Shown here: in pieces, positions 38,769 through 47,174 of the stretch
How positions within the stretch are numbered: the stretch's first letter is position 1
Layout: each line of letters begins with the position of its first letter
Origin: Bacteroidota bacterium
Lineage (GTDB): Bacteria; Bacteroidota; Bacteroidia; Flavobacteriales_F; PHOS-HE28
Reading direction: 5' to 3'
Assembly: GCA_023418095.1 (NCBI GenBank)
Contig: JAEZDL010000144.1
Coordinates: 1-55,245, forward strand
DNA length: 55,245 bases
Notes under the pieces: generated by a model
What the model saw: the letters and a program-made list of their open reading frames with translations, nothing else
Databases searched by the model: none
Told to the model about the DNA's origin: nothing
Program-made: the position numbers and the translations under genes

Positions 38769-41026
38769 CAATGTTGAACCACAAGCCTGGATGTGCCGAT
38801 CATGGATCCTGCCGTATCGAAGCAGCGGATGTTGTAGATCCCCTCTGGCAGATCCGCGGTGGAAATGAATGATCCGCTCGTGGCCTTCGCCTCGAAGATC
38901 ACCCTTCCGATCGCGTCAGAACATTCGATCATTATGGGTCCGATATGCTCCGATCGGAGATAAAAACCTTGATCGGTGGGATTGGGATAGAGAAGCAGAT
39001 CGGCTTCAATGCCGGGATCGGTCGCAATGCCAACGAACGGATCGACCGCTGCAACGAAGACCGGCCGCATCATCAGCGAACCTTCAAAATCAGTGCTCTC
39101 CCAACTGTTTCCGACATTATAGAAAATACGGTTCTGATTGTTGCGATTCCGATCGAACCCGATGTTCATCTTCACCGCGTTCGTTTGTACCCAACCGATG
39201 TAGATCGTGCCTTCAACATGGACCACCGAATCCAGTGGATATTCCACGAAATGGTTCAGCCCATCGCTGCGATACTCCGGTGCACTGAAGGAAAAATTCT
39301 GGTGAATGATGGACCCCGGCGTGCTTCCGCCATCCCAGATCGTGAGCAGGAACGATCCCGTTGTAGGATGCGCGGCTGGCGGGACATTCGCGCTCGGTGA
39401 AAAATACATGCGGATCGCCCGGAGCGAATCCGGCGCCAGGAGATCGAACCGATATGCGAGCTGCGCTCCGCCTATGTTCAGGCCATAACCCATTTCCGCA
39501 CTGCCATCATCGTACGCGTAATAATTGCTGATCTCCTGGATGAACCGCGTGGTATCGTTGTATCGATTGATGTCCGGCGTGGCATTCGTCCAGAATTCGG
39601 TCTCGTAGAAAGCCGCATCCGCAGAGCCAGGCAATTCATAAACGATCCCGTTCGCACCCACCGGATGAGTGCTCGTGAACTGGCTGCTGGCGTTGCCTGA
39701 AGTGTTGGTGCCTGTAGGTCCGCTTTGCGCCGGGCTGCCTTCCAGCCGGTGCTGATATCCGTAGGTGATGAAGCGATCGTTAACATCCAGATTGCGTTGC
39801 TGCATTTCGATCTGGTCAGCCATCAATGCAGCTGCCGAAGATGAGAAGACATTATAAGGGACCGAAGTGTACGTTTCGAGAAGCGAACTCGTTGGATACA
39901 CGTACGCGACATCCACGATCGTGGTATCATCGTAAGTACGCTGCGCGGCCAGGCGCACATAATCCAGATGCCAGTGATCGAACGATCCACTGAGCGTGGC
40001 ATAGTTCAGGAAGCGCATCTTGAACCCGTTCTGCATGTAGCGGAATTCCTTGATCGGGATCATTACCTGCTTGAACGGTGGCTGTTCCAACTCGTTTAGA
40101 GCATCATATGGTGTGCTCCATATGTGATACCAGAGATCCTCCAACGGAGCATAAAATTCAAGCACAAGGCTGTCCTCAGGTTGCCCCAGAATATCACCGC
40201 TCAAACCGCGAGCCTGGTAGAAGAAACTGAGGTAGACCGAATCGCTCGCCGGCAGCTGCAAGTTGATCGGAACGGATGTAAGCCGATCGGCGATCCCATA
40301 GGATGAATAATTCATGAAGTCGTAAGGCATGCCGGTGCGCGACAGGCCATCGAACGTGGCCACACCGATCGTAGGCGGATCGACTGGATATGTTCCATTG
40401 ATGTAAACATCATCATCCTCCCACAAAACCAATGGTTGCGTGATGCTTCCGGTGAAATAGGTTTCGGTGGAAGGTGCTACGGTGTACACCATCAACGAAT
40501 CCTGCACCAGATCGGGCGAAGCGAGGAAGAGCGTATCAGGCGGCGGACCGCTTTGTATCGTGTCGAAAAGATTGTAAGGCGGCCATACCGTTAGTGTTTC
40601 ACTCTCCACCGGAAATGTCTCCAGATCGTTCACCACCACAATGATCTCCGGCAAAGGCGCTCGCGTTGTCGTAACGGTCTCCTCCCCCATATCCGTAGTA
40701 TAGAGGAAAGTGGTGTCGAGTGAATAGGCCATGTCCGGCGTGGAAATCCCATCAACCACCAATTGCTGGATCACCTGATCGAGCGTAACATCGGGATCAT
40801 CCGGCTGGGACCAGCGCTGGCGTGTGCGATCGATGGAGAAGTCATCCATCAACGGCAACGATTGCGCCTCGTATTGATAGATGAAATGTGTGTTATGTTG
40901 GGATTTGGTCTGCGCAGCCTGCGGAACGACCCGTGCAGTGATCGGTGAAAGCACCTCGCTTTGCGACAATAGGTCGAATGACTGGAAAAGGAACCCAACG
41001 ACCAGAAGTGTATTAGAGATCCTCAT
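38768..41026 (-). CDS. Large secreted protein with T9SS type A sorting domain
   Basis: A 752-residue exported protein with a signal peptide (residues 1-22, ending LLSQS). The N-terminal half is beta-rich, with jelly-roll-like segments (SGSFDHWHLDYVRLAAQ). The C-terminal ~75 residues form a Por sorting tail: LLYPNPTDQGFYLRSEHI, then SDAIGRVIFEA, then LPEGIYNIRCFDTAGSMIGTSRLVVQH. The passenger function is not recognised. The start overlaps the end of the PASTA gene by 14 bp, and the stop overlaps the rluD start. A cell-surface protein translationally coupled to rRNA modification and PASTA genes is a recurrent but unexplained Bacteroidota layout (from memory). Confidence 0.88.
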   Translation of the reverse strand: MRISNTLLVVGFLFQSFDLLSQSEVLSPITARVVPQAAQTKSQHNTHFIYQYEAQSLPLMDDFSIDRTRQRWSQPDDPDVTLDQVIQQLVVDGISTPDMAYSLDTTFLYTTDMGEETVTTTRAPLPEIIVVVNDLETFPVESETLTVWPPYNLFDTIQSGPPPDTLFLASPDLVQDSLMVYTVAPSTETYFTGSITQPLVLWEDDDVYINGTYPVDPPTIGVATFDGLSRTGMPYDFMNYSSYGIADRLTSVPINLQLPASDSVYLSFFYQARGLSGDILGQPEDSLVLEFYAPLEDLWYHIWSTPYDALNELEQPPFKQVMIPIKEFRYMQNGFKMRFLNYATLSGSFDHWHLDYVRLAAQRTYDDTTIVDVAYVYPTSSLLETYTSVPYNVFSSSAAALMADQIEMQQRNLDVNDRFITYGYQHRLEGSPAQSGPTGTNTSGNASSQFTSTHPVGANGIVYELPGSADAAFYETEFWTNATPDINRYNDTTRFIQEISNYYAYDDGSAEMGYGLNIGGAQLAYRFDLLAPDSLRAIRMYFSPSANVPPAAHPTTGSFLLTIWDGGSTPGSIIHQNFSFSAPEYRSDGLNHFVEYPLDSVVHVEGTIYIGWVQTNAVKMNIGFDRNRNNQNRIFYNVGNSWESTDFEGSLMMRPVFVAAVDPFVGIATDPGIEADLLLYPNPTDQGFYLRSEHIGPIMIECSDAIGRVIFEAKATSGSFISTADLPEGIYNIRCFDTAGSMIGTSRLVVQH

Positions 41027-41846
41027 CGGTACCTGTATTCAAACTGTCGTTCATATAACGTGATGGATCGGCCGGGTCCAATGTGGGATGCAGATCCGTT
41101 GTATCAACGGTAAGCCAGATATCGATCATGCTTCCGAGGGGTATGCGTCCGTTGCGATCGTAACCGGGCGATTGCCGTTGCACCCTCGCGAACGCGGAAT
41201 CCTCCTTCGTATTGCACCCTTTGCATTCAACGATCATGCCCAGGTTCATGGAGGCCATGTTCATCACCATCTGCACTTCCGCATTGGTAAGGCCACGCAG
41301 ATCGGGGATCGGCACCCGTGTGCCCCGTTCGCCGCTGCCGAGTACCAGGGTGATCGCTTCGCCGCGCCGGATGCGGGTCTCCGGGGCGATCGGCTCCCCA
41401 TCGTACAACTGTTCCAGCACGCAATCGGTGCATGGATCGGGGCGATAATGGAGTTCCTGCACTTTCAACCCCACGATCTCCAGGATAGAGATCGCCTGTC
41501 GCTTGGAAAGATCGACCAGCCGGGGCATATCGATCATCTTGGGCTGGCTGGCGTTCACCACCAGGTAAACTTTGCGATCGGGTTTCACATCCCGGCCGGC
41601 AGGCGGATCCTGTTCCACCACACTTCCTCGCGGAAGGTCCTGGTTGTAGATCGAATCGATCACGAGCGCTTTCAGATCACGTTCCTCCAACAACGCCGCA
41701 GCCTCTTCCATGGTGGTGCCCTTCAGATCGGGCACACGCCGGGTCTCATCATGCCGTGTGTACTTCTGCAACCAGAACCAGCCACCGGCAAGTACCAGGG
41801 CCACCACGATCAACGGTAGTAGGAACAGCAGGATCCTTTTCAACAT
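41013..41846 (-). CDS. PASTA-domain membrane protein
   Basis: A 277-residue protein. One N-terminal membrane helix (about 5-27) anchors three periplasmic PASTA domains at about 37-105 (RVPDLKGTTMEEAAALLEERDL), 106-175 (MIDMPRLVDLSKRQAISILE) and 177-245 (VPIPDLRGLTNAEVQMVMNM). PASTA repeats bind muropeptides or beta-lactam-like ligands in Ser/Thr kinases and PBPs, but there is no kinase or transpeptidase domain here. Two CxxC pairs (CTDC, CKGC) occur, one per later repeat, perhaps disulfides. It is divergent from ddl, which fits a cell-wall role. Confidence 0.9.
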   Translation of the reverse strand: MLKRILLFLLPLIVVALVLAGGWFWLQKYTRHDETRRVPDLKGTTMEEAAALLEERDLKALVIDSIYNQDLPRGSVVEQDPPAGRDVKPDRKVYLVVNASQPKMIDMPRLVDLSKRQAISILEIVGLKVQELHYRPDPCTDCVLEQLYDGEPIAPETRIRRGEAITLVLGSGERGTRVPIPDLRGLTNAEVQMVMNMASMNLGMIVECKGCNTKEDSAFARVQRQSPGYDRNGRIPLGSMIDIWLTVDTTDLHPTLDPADPSRYMNDSLNTGTDEDL

Positions 41847-41996
41847 AAGGGGAAAGCCAACGCCCGGGTCGGACGGGCCGCTAAGATAACCGGCACATCA
41901 TTGCGGGAAGTCCACAACCAGCGGTTGAAAGCTGCCTGCCGCACCGATCGGCACGCATTCACCGCAGCGATGAACTTCGTTCCCTGATCCCAACAG

Positions 41997-42983
41997 ATGC
42001 AACTTCCCCTGATCGCGGTGTTCCGCGGAGGTTATTCGGGCGAATCGGTGATAAGCCACCAGAGCGCGCAACGCATGATGGACGCTATCGATCACGATCG
42101 TGCGCGATCGGTATTCATCACCATTTCCAATGAAGCGTGGACATGCGAGCACCCGCAGGGAGGTTCGTTGGAATTGGATCGGGCAGACCTGACCGTGCAA
42201 CTGGATGGTGAACGAACGCGGATCGAAGCAGCGCTGATCGCGATACATGGCAGCCCGGGTGAAGATGGAAAATTGCAGGGAATGCTCGAGATGTACGGCA
42301 TTCCTTTCCAGACCGGTGACGTTCTTTCAATGTCCATCACCTTCAGCAAATCCGCGACCGTTGCATTACTGAAACAACAAGGTTTTCCGGTCGCACCATC
42401 CATCATACTTTCCTTTGGCGACCGGTCCATCGATCGGATAAAGGACTTGGGCTTTCCGGTCTTCGTGAAACCCGATCGCAGCGGAAGCAGCCTTGGTGTA
42501 TCGAAAGTGAAGGAACAGGCTGAATTGATGCCCGCCCTCGATCTGGCTTTCGCTGAATCGGACCAGGTACTTGTGGAAGCAGCGGTGACAGGACGCGAAT
42601 TAACGTGTGGCGTGATACGCATCGGTAGTGAAGCAAAGGCTCTTCCGATCTGCGAGATCAAGACATCACGCGAGTTCTTCGACTACGAAGCGAAGTACCA
42701 TTCCAGCGATACGCAGGAGATCATACCGGCAGATCTACCCGTGGGGATCTCGCAGATGATCCAGCAGCGCAGCGTGGCGATCTACAAGGCCTTCAATTGC
42801 CGCGGCATGGTGCGCGTAGATCACTTCTGGACCGGTGGAATGGACGCGGGATCCGTGATCACCATCGAATTGAACACCGTACCCGGGTTCAGCGGTGCCA
42901 GCATATTCCCCAAGATGATAGAAGCGGCGGGCCTATCGGTGAAGGAAGTGATCAATGGAATGATCGCGGAGATGGTGGGGTGA
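41997..42983 (+). CDS. ddl: D-alanine-D-alanine ligase
   Basis: An ATP-grasp ligase making the D-Ala-D-Ala terminus of peptidoglycan. 328 residues. N-terminal VFRGGYSGESVISHQSAQ is the family's glycine-rich start, with Glu for substrate binding. HGSPGEDGKLQGMLEMYGIPF follows. The ATP-binding lysine region is GFPVFVKPDRSGSSLGVSKV. The Mg-binding ELNTVPGFSGASIFPKMIEAAG closes the active site. A TGAACTTCG segment about 20 nt upstream resembles the local -7 boxes. It is divergent from the PASTA gene; a 150-bp region holds promoters for both. Confidence 0.94.
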   Translation: MQLPLIAVFRGGYSGESVISHQSAQRMMDAIDHDRARSVFITISNEAWTCEHPQGGSLELDRADLTVQLDGERTRIEAALIAIHGSPGEDGKLQGMLEMYGIPFQTGDVLSMSITFSKSATVALLKQQGFPVAPSIILSFGDRSIDRIKDLGFPVFVKPDRSGSSLGVSKVKEQAELMPALDLAFAESDQVLVEAAVTGRELTCGVIRIGSEAKALPICEIKTSREFFDYEAKYHSSDTQEIIPADLPVGISQMIQQRSVAIYKAFNCRGMVRVDHFWTGGMDAGSVITIELNTVPGFSGASIFPKMIEAAGLSVKEVINGMIAEMVG

Positions 42984-43049
42984 ACGGGGGCAATACTTTC
43001 GTGAGGTTGCCGATCTCTGCCATTCCTTTGCGGCTGCCGCACTTCTCTC

Positions 43050-43856
43050 TTGATCGATATCGTACCCATAGCAGGATTATGCAATCGCATGCGCGTGATC
43101 GATGCCGGTCTCACACTTGCCTCGAAACTTGAAAGAAAAGTGAGGGTGCATTGGAAACCCAACCAGGACCTGTATAGTCCTTTCTGCAGTTTGTTCGAGC
43201 CGTTGGCCGGTGTTGAGATCGTGGAAGGAATGCAACTTGCATCACGGCTTGCTTTCCGTTTTGGAGAATATCACAAGCTCATGAGGCTTGTAGGAAACAT
43301 TACGGATACGGCCTATTATTACTGGAATGAGAATGAAAGATTGGAACGCGATGCGGAGCTGCTCGAACCGTTGAAACGTTTCCGACACATCCACATCATC
43401 AGTTATTGGCGTTTCATGAAAAGCCTACGACCATTCAAGGCGTTCACACCCGTCCCTGAATTATCGGACCGCATCGATGCCATCTGCGACTCCTTCGACG
43501 AACACGTCATTGGTGTTCATATTAGAAGGACCGATAATATCAAAGCCATCTCAAACAGCCCCATAGAACTCTTCGAGAAGGCAATGGCCGAACAGATCCA
43601 ACGGAATGATCGAACACATTTCTATCTTGCGACCGACAGCACTGAGATCAAGAAATTCCTGCTTCGGCGATTCCCGGATCGCATCACGACATCCAAGAGC
43701 TCCAGCAGCCGAACGGATATATCGGGCATGCAGGATGCCGTGGTGGAGCTTTACTGTCTTTCGCGAACTTCATGTTTGTTCGGTTCCTTCTTCAGTTCCT
43801 TTTCCAGGACCGCGGCAGAACTGGGGGGAATCGAGGAGGTGACCATTCGAAGGTAG
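43050..43856 (+). CDS. Fucosyltransferase-like (O-FucT/GT11-type) protein
   Basis: A 268-residue glycan enzyme. N-terminal VPIAGLCNRMRVIDAGLTLA matches the GDP-binding G-L-x-N-R start of fucosyltransferase superfamilies. VIGVHIRRTDNIKAISNS (about 152-169) is the HxRRxD motif used for GDP-fucose. LATDSTEIKKFLLRRF and the late SSFSRTAAELGG segment also fit. The donor is therefore probably GDP-fucose, and the acceptor unknown. No ATG permits the N-terminal motif. TTG 43050 is the likely start: an in-frame stop lies about 48 nt upstream and CCTTTG precedes it. Confidence 0.75.
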   Translation: MIDIVPIAGLCNRMRVIDAGLTLASKLERKVRVHWKPNQDLYSPFCSLFEPLAGVEIVEGMQLASRLAFRFGEYHKLMRLVGNITDTAYYYWNENERLERDAELLEPLKRFRHIHIISYWRFMKSLRPFKAFTPVPELSDRIDAICDSFDEHVIGVHIRRTDNIKAISNSPIELFEKAMAEQIQRNDRTHFYLATDSTEIKKFLLRRFPDRITTSKSSSSRTDISGMQDAVVELYCLSRTSCLFGSFFSSFSRTAAELGGIEEVTIRR

Positions 43857-43884
43857 AGGAAAGAACGAATACCGGTACTAGCAC

Positions 43885-44664
43885 ATGTTACGCAAATTCA
43901 TGAAACGCATCGCCAGTTCCGTGGTCGGCGAACGCACACTTTATCGCATTATGCATGGACCGTCACGCGAGGAGCTCGAGGCCGACCGTTCACGGGCTGG
44001 GTTCTACGGGAAGTTCATATCGCCCGGAGATATCTGCTTCGATGTTGGGGCCAATGTCGGGAATCGCGTAGCTCCATTGCTTGCGATCGGTGCGAAGGTG
44101 ATAGCAGTGGAACCTCAGCCGGCATGCCAGCACGTTCTCGGCCTTCGCTTCGGGGATCGGATCACGCTTGTCCGAAAAGGCCTTGATGCCGTAAAAGGCG
44201 TTCGCGAAATGTATCTGTCCGATGAACATGTGCTTTCTTCATTCTCCAAGGAATGGATCGACTCAGTAAAGGGTTCAAGGTTCGATCGGTTCTCCTGGAA
44301 TGGGAAGATCGAGGTGGAGATGATCACCCTGGACGAATTGATCAGGACCCACGGATCACCCAGATTCATCAAGATAGATGTGGAAGGTTTTGAGGCGAAC
44401 GTTCTGAAAGGGCTGAGCAAGCCTGTGCCTTACATAAGTTTTGAATACATAACTCCCGAGGAAACCGCGAGGGCACGGGAATGTCTGAATATCCTGAATG
44501 CAATAGCACCGGATGCTGTATATAATTATAGCAAAAGTGAATCCATGGCCTTTGCGCTTGAACAATGGATCCCCTATACGGCGATGGGGGACGTGTTGAG
44601 ATCAAAGGAATTCGAGGCAAGTGGATTCGGCGATATCTATTTCAAGCATACGGACCGTTCCTGA
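43885..44664 (+). CDS. FkbM-family SAM-dependent methyltransferase
   Basis: A 259-residue methyltransferase. Motif I is ICFDVGANVGNRVAPLLAIGAKVIAVEPQ (about 50-78). FIKIDVEGFEANVLKGLS (about 163-180) is the conserved FkbM segment. FkbM proteins O-methylate sugars or polyketides; the glycan locus points to a sugar. The start ATG is 28 bp after the fucosyltransferase-like gene, so the two are likely co-transcribed. Convergent with the GNAT gene, stops one base apart. Confidence 0.87.
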   Translation: MLRKFMKRIASSVVGERTLYRIMHGPSREELEADRSRAGFYGKFISPGDICFDVGANVGNRVAPLLAIGAKVIAVEPQPACQHVLGLRFGDRITLVRKGLDAVKGVREMYLSDEHVLSSFSKEWIDSVKGSRFDRFSWNGKIEVEMITLDELIRTHGSPRFIKIDVEGFEANVLKGLSKPVPYISFEYITPEETARARECLNILNAIAPDAVYNYSKSESMAFALEQWIPYTAMGDVLRSKEFEASGFGDIYFKHTDRS

Positions 44665-44665
44665 T

Positions 44666-45589
44666 TCACAGGAAATCCAGGTCTCCGAAGCAAAGATCGA
44701 AATCCATGTGGGCAAGTTCAGAGGTCTCGTTCGGGTCTTTCCCTTTCACGAGCAGATTGAAATTACTGGATAAAGTGACGGACCATTTTCCTGCTATTGC
44801 ATCCCGCAGCACACCTGTCGATAAGGCCAGCAGCCCGACACAGCCATTCTTAAAGGCTTCCCTGCGGGCATGGTTCAGCAAGAGCGGTACCGCTTCACGA
44901 TCGATGGGTACCATATCAAGCAGGAGCATGAACGGCAAGCCTTTCTTACGGAATCTCTTCAGATACAGATCACCCTGGTATCTGCCCGCATGAACAATAG
45001 GCAGGATCAGATGACTTGGATCGGGCAACTCCTCGAACCTCCACCGGTAATGATCACGATCCTTCAACATCCGCCAGGTACGGTCCACTGGAAGGTCCTG
45101 CTCGCCACCGATCGTTCCTTCGGGCGAAGACCTGGTCTTTGAAAATGGAACTATTGGTGGCAGGTAGAACGCCTTGGGGATCTTGCATCGCTGATAACCG
45201 AATTTGCCAAGGAAGATCGGCGTACTTGCTTCATTGGTCACAGTGAGGAAGAAGGATACACAGCGCCGGAGACATTCCTCTTCGGATCGCCAATAGAGTT
45301 TATTGAAAACGCCTCGTCCACGCCAGGCCGGATCGGTGAGTACGCGTTGCGGCATCGCTACGAGCACCTCGCGCACCCCTGAACTAAAAAAATGGTCATT
45401 GGTGGTGGCCATACCGATGATCTGGCTATCATGCCATCCAATGCACACGGATGCACTTCCCGTAGGATTTCTAAAATACCAGTGTTGCAGTTCTTCTGGA
45501 GAGATCCTTTTGGCCGTGTTGGAAGATATGAATGATGCAAGTACCGGAAGATCTTCCTTCGTTGCCAGCGTGATCTGTACTTCGGACAT
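44666..45589 (-). CDS. GNAT-fold protein of the glycan locus
   Basis: A 307-residue protein. The first half is a GNAT domain: VQITLATKEDLPVLASFI, VLTDPAWRGRGVFNKLYWRSEEECLRR (acetyl-CoA loop R-G-R-G) and FFLTVTNEASTPIFLGKFGY. The second half (about 160-307) has HYRWRFEELPDPSHLILPIV, a pattern seen in Bacteroidota polysaccharide-locus acetyltransferases with a split GNAT-like repeat. Substrate unknown; amino-sugar acetylation is possible. The start shares TGATG with the stop of the deacetylase gene, implying coupled translation of deacetylase and acetyltransferase. Confidence 0.75.
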   Translation of the reverse strand: MSEVQITLATKEDLPVLASFISSNTAKRISPEELQHWYFRNPTGSASVCIGWHDSQIIGMATTNDHFFSSGVREVLVAMPQRVLTDPAWRGRGVFNKLYWRSEEECLRRCVSFFLTVTNEASTPIFLGKFGYQRCKIPKAFYLPPIVPFSKTRSSPEGTIGGEQDLPVDRTWRMLKDRDHYRWRFEELPDPSHLILPIVHAGRYQGDLYLKRFRKKGLPFMLLLDMVPIDREAVPLLLNHARREAFKNGCVGLLALSTGVLRDAIAGKWSVTLSSNFNLLVKGKDPNETSELAHMDFDLCFGDLDFL

Positions 45590-46446
45590 CACACGTGTCG
45601 ATAATCGATCATTTCATGTGCATTGAACACCGGCTCCCCCGACAGTGCCTGATATTCCGCTTCGCACCGTTTCAGGAAAGGCATCTTCCGATCGATGCCA
45701 TCACCATACATTGACAATACATCGTCTCCGAGAAGGTAAGGGTGCACCATTACCTCCACAGTGGAACCGACCGGCGTGGAAGCGAGCAGTTCCCTATAGG
45801 TCCTGGCATCATAAGGGCCAGCGAATGGCAGATCATGTATGCTGACCAAAGCATCATTCACCGGACCACTGAAATTCCGTCGGATGGACCTGGCGAACCA
45901 TTTATTCAAAAATTGCTTCAATGCTTTTTGAGGCCATCGCATTGCATTTTTCACACCGATCGTTGGTGGATCCACGACTCGAAGGGGAAGATCATATTCC
46001 TCCAGGATCGGTCGCATGCTTTTGAAAACGGCCGGTGCCATATGAACATGTTGGTGACTATCCACATGGGTAGGAGTTATACCAAAGGCGATGATCCGTT
46101 CCAGTTGCCTCCGGAATTCGAAAGCCACATCTTCAGTTCTTACCTGTCCCTTGTAAAGTGCCCGGATCAGCCGGGATCGGTCCATGAATTGACCGTCCTC
46201 ACCACAAAGCGTACACGGCCCTATTAATGGTGATCCTTCAGTAATACAAAAGTGCAGGCCCACTGCCAGACCGGAATGATCCTTGAGCCTTGAGACAGCA
46301 TCGGCCGTACCCGGCATGGCGACCATCAAGGTGGCTGAATTCAAATTCCCCGCCTTGAACACGTTGAATATCGCGGTGTTCACCGAGGTCGACAGTCCAA
46401 GGTCATCCGCATTCACGATGATCCTACGCCCTGCCCCCCGATCCAT
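45589..46446 (-). CDS. ChbG/YdjC-family carbohydrate deacetylase
   Basis: A 285-residue protein. IIVNADDLGLSTSVNTAIF carries the DD metal/catalytic pair, GLHFCITEG the His region and THVDSHQHVHMAPAV the metal-binding His cluster. MVHPYLLGDD is the last conserved block. Family enzymes remove acetyl groups from N-acetylated oligosaccharides; within hopanoid and surface-glycan loci they act on GlcNAc units. ATG 46446 is chosen over GTG 46452. Its start lies inside the 3' end of rdgB (23-bp overlap), giving a minus-strand rdgB-deacetylase-GNAT operon. Confidence 0.87.
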   Translation of the reverse strand: MDRGAGRRIIVNADDLGLSTSVNTAIFNVFKAGNLNSATLMVAMPGTADAVSRLKDHSGLAVGLHFCITEGSPLIGPCTLCGEDGQFMDRSRLIRALYKGQVRTEDVAFEFRRQLERIIAFGITPTHVDSHQHVHMAPAVFKSMRPILEEYDLPLRVVDPPTIGVKNAMRWPQKALKQFLNKWFARSIRRNFSGPVNDALVSIHDLPFAGPYDARTYRELLASTPVGSTVEVMVHPYLLGDDVLSMYGDGIDRKMPFLKRCEAEYQALSGEPVFNAHEMIDYRHV

Positions 46447-47053
46447 GTTCACGATCCATTATGTTCAGATCACCGTAACGATCCTTCAATGCGACCAGGA
46501 ACTTACCGATCGCGATCGATCTATGGCTGATGGAATTCTTTTGCCGTAGGGTCATTTCCGCTAGGGTCCGGTCGTAACCATCCGGGACAAAGATCGGATC
46601 ATAGCCAAAACCGTTCGTGCCACTCTCTCCGTCGGTCATCCTGCCATACAGAATACCTTCAAAGTACCATTCAATATCCAGATCCTTGAATGCGATGATG
46701 GTTCTCATCCTGGCGTTCCGGTTCACACTACCGGCCAACTCTTGGAGAACTTTGGCATTATTATCCGCGGTGCTTTTGTGCGGCCCGGCGAATCGGGCGG
46801 AATGGACACCTGGCATACCCCCAAGAGCTTCGATCTCCAAACCTGAATCATCGGCGATGCAGGGAAGACCGGTGCGTTCGAAAACATAGCGTGCTTTCTG
46901 CATAGCATTCGCCTCCAAGGTCTCTCCGGTCTCCGGGAGATCCAAGGGCATATCCATTTCCCGAAGCCCGACCAGATCGATATGATCGGGCAGCAGCGGA
47001 CCTAGCTCGGCGACTTTACCAGGATTGCCCGTGCAAAGGACGATACGCATCAT
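46424..47053 (-). CDS. rdgB: XTP/dITP diphosphatase (RdgB/HAM1)
   Basis: A 209-residue house-cleaning nucleotide pyrophosphatase that hydrolyses deaminated purine triphosphates. IVLCTGNPGKVAELGPLL is the T/S-x-N-x-x-K substrate motif. LPCIADDSGLEIEALGGMPGVHSARFAG carries the Asp pair. GTNGFGYDPIFVPDG is the specificity loop, and ISHRSIAIGKFL the final motif. The start is ATG 47053, followed by a second ATG. A housekeeping gene, it overlaps the glycan deacetylase gene downstream, so glycan genes may borrow its promoter. Confidence 0.93.
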   Translation of the reverse strand: MMRIVLCTGNPGKVAELGPLLPDHIDLVGLREMDMPLDLPETGETLEANAMQKARYVFERTGLPCIADDSGLEIEALGGMPGVHSARFAGPHKSTADNNAKVLQELAGSVNRNARMRTIIAFKDLDIEWYFEGILYGRMTDGESGTNGFGYDPIFVPDGYDRTLAEMTLRQKNSISHRSIAIGKFLVALKDRYGDLNIMDREHGSGGRA

Positions 47054-47058
47054 TCACC

Positions 47059-47090
47059 TTTGAAGTACTTGCACCGCCCGAGTATCTTTA
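47059..47090 (+). promoter_or_regulatory. Candidate promoter of the glycosyltransferase-flippase operon
   Basis: TTTG at 47059-47062 and TATCTTTA at 47083-47090 are 20 bp apart, fitting the Bacteroidota -33/-7 arrangement (TTTG, about 20 bp, TAnnTTTG). It would leave a leader of about 80 nt before GTG 47175. It lies just upstream of the divergent rdgB start. Confidence 0.5.
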
Positions 47091-47174
47091 CGACTTGACC
47101 GATCAACCAGTAGTACATTTCCTCCTACCATTGTAAAAGGCCCGATCCGCGATCGATAAAGGTCGACATTTATT

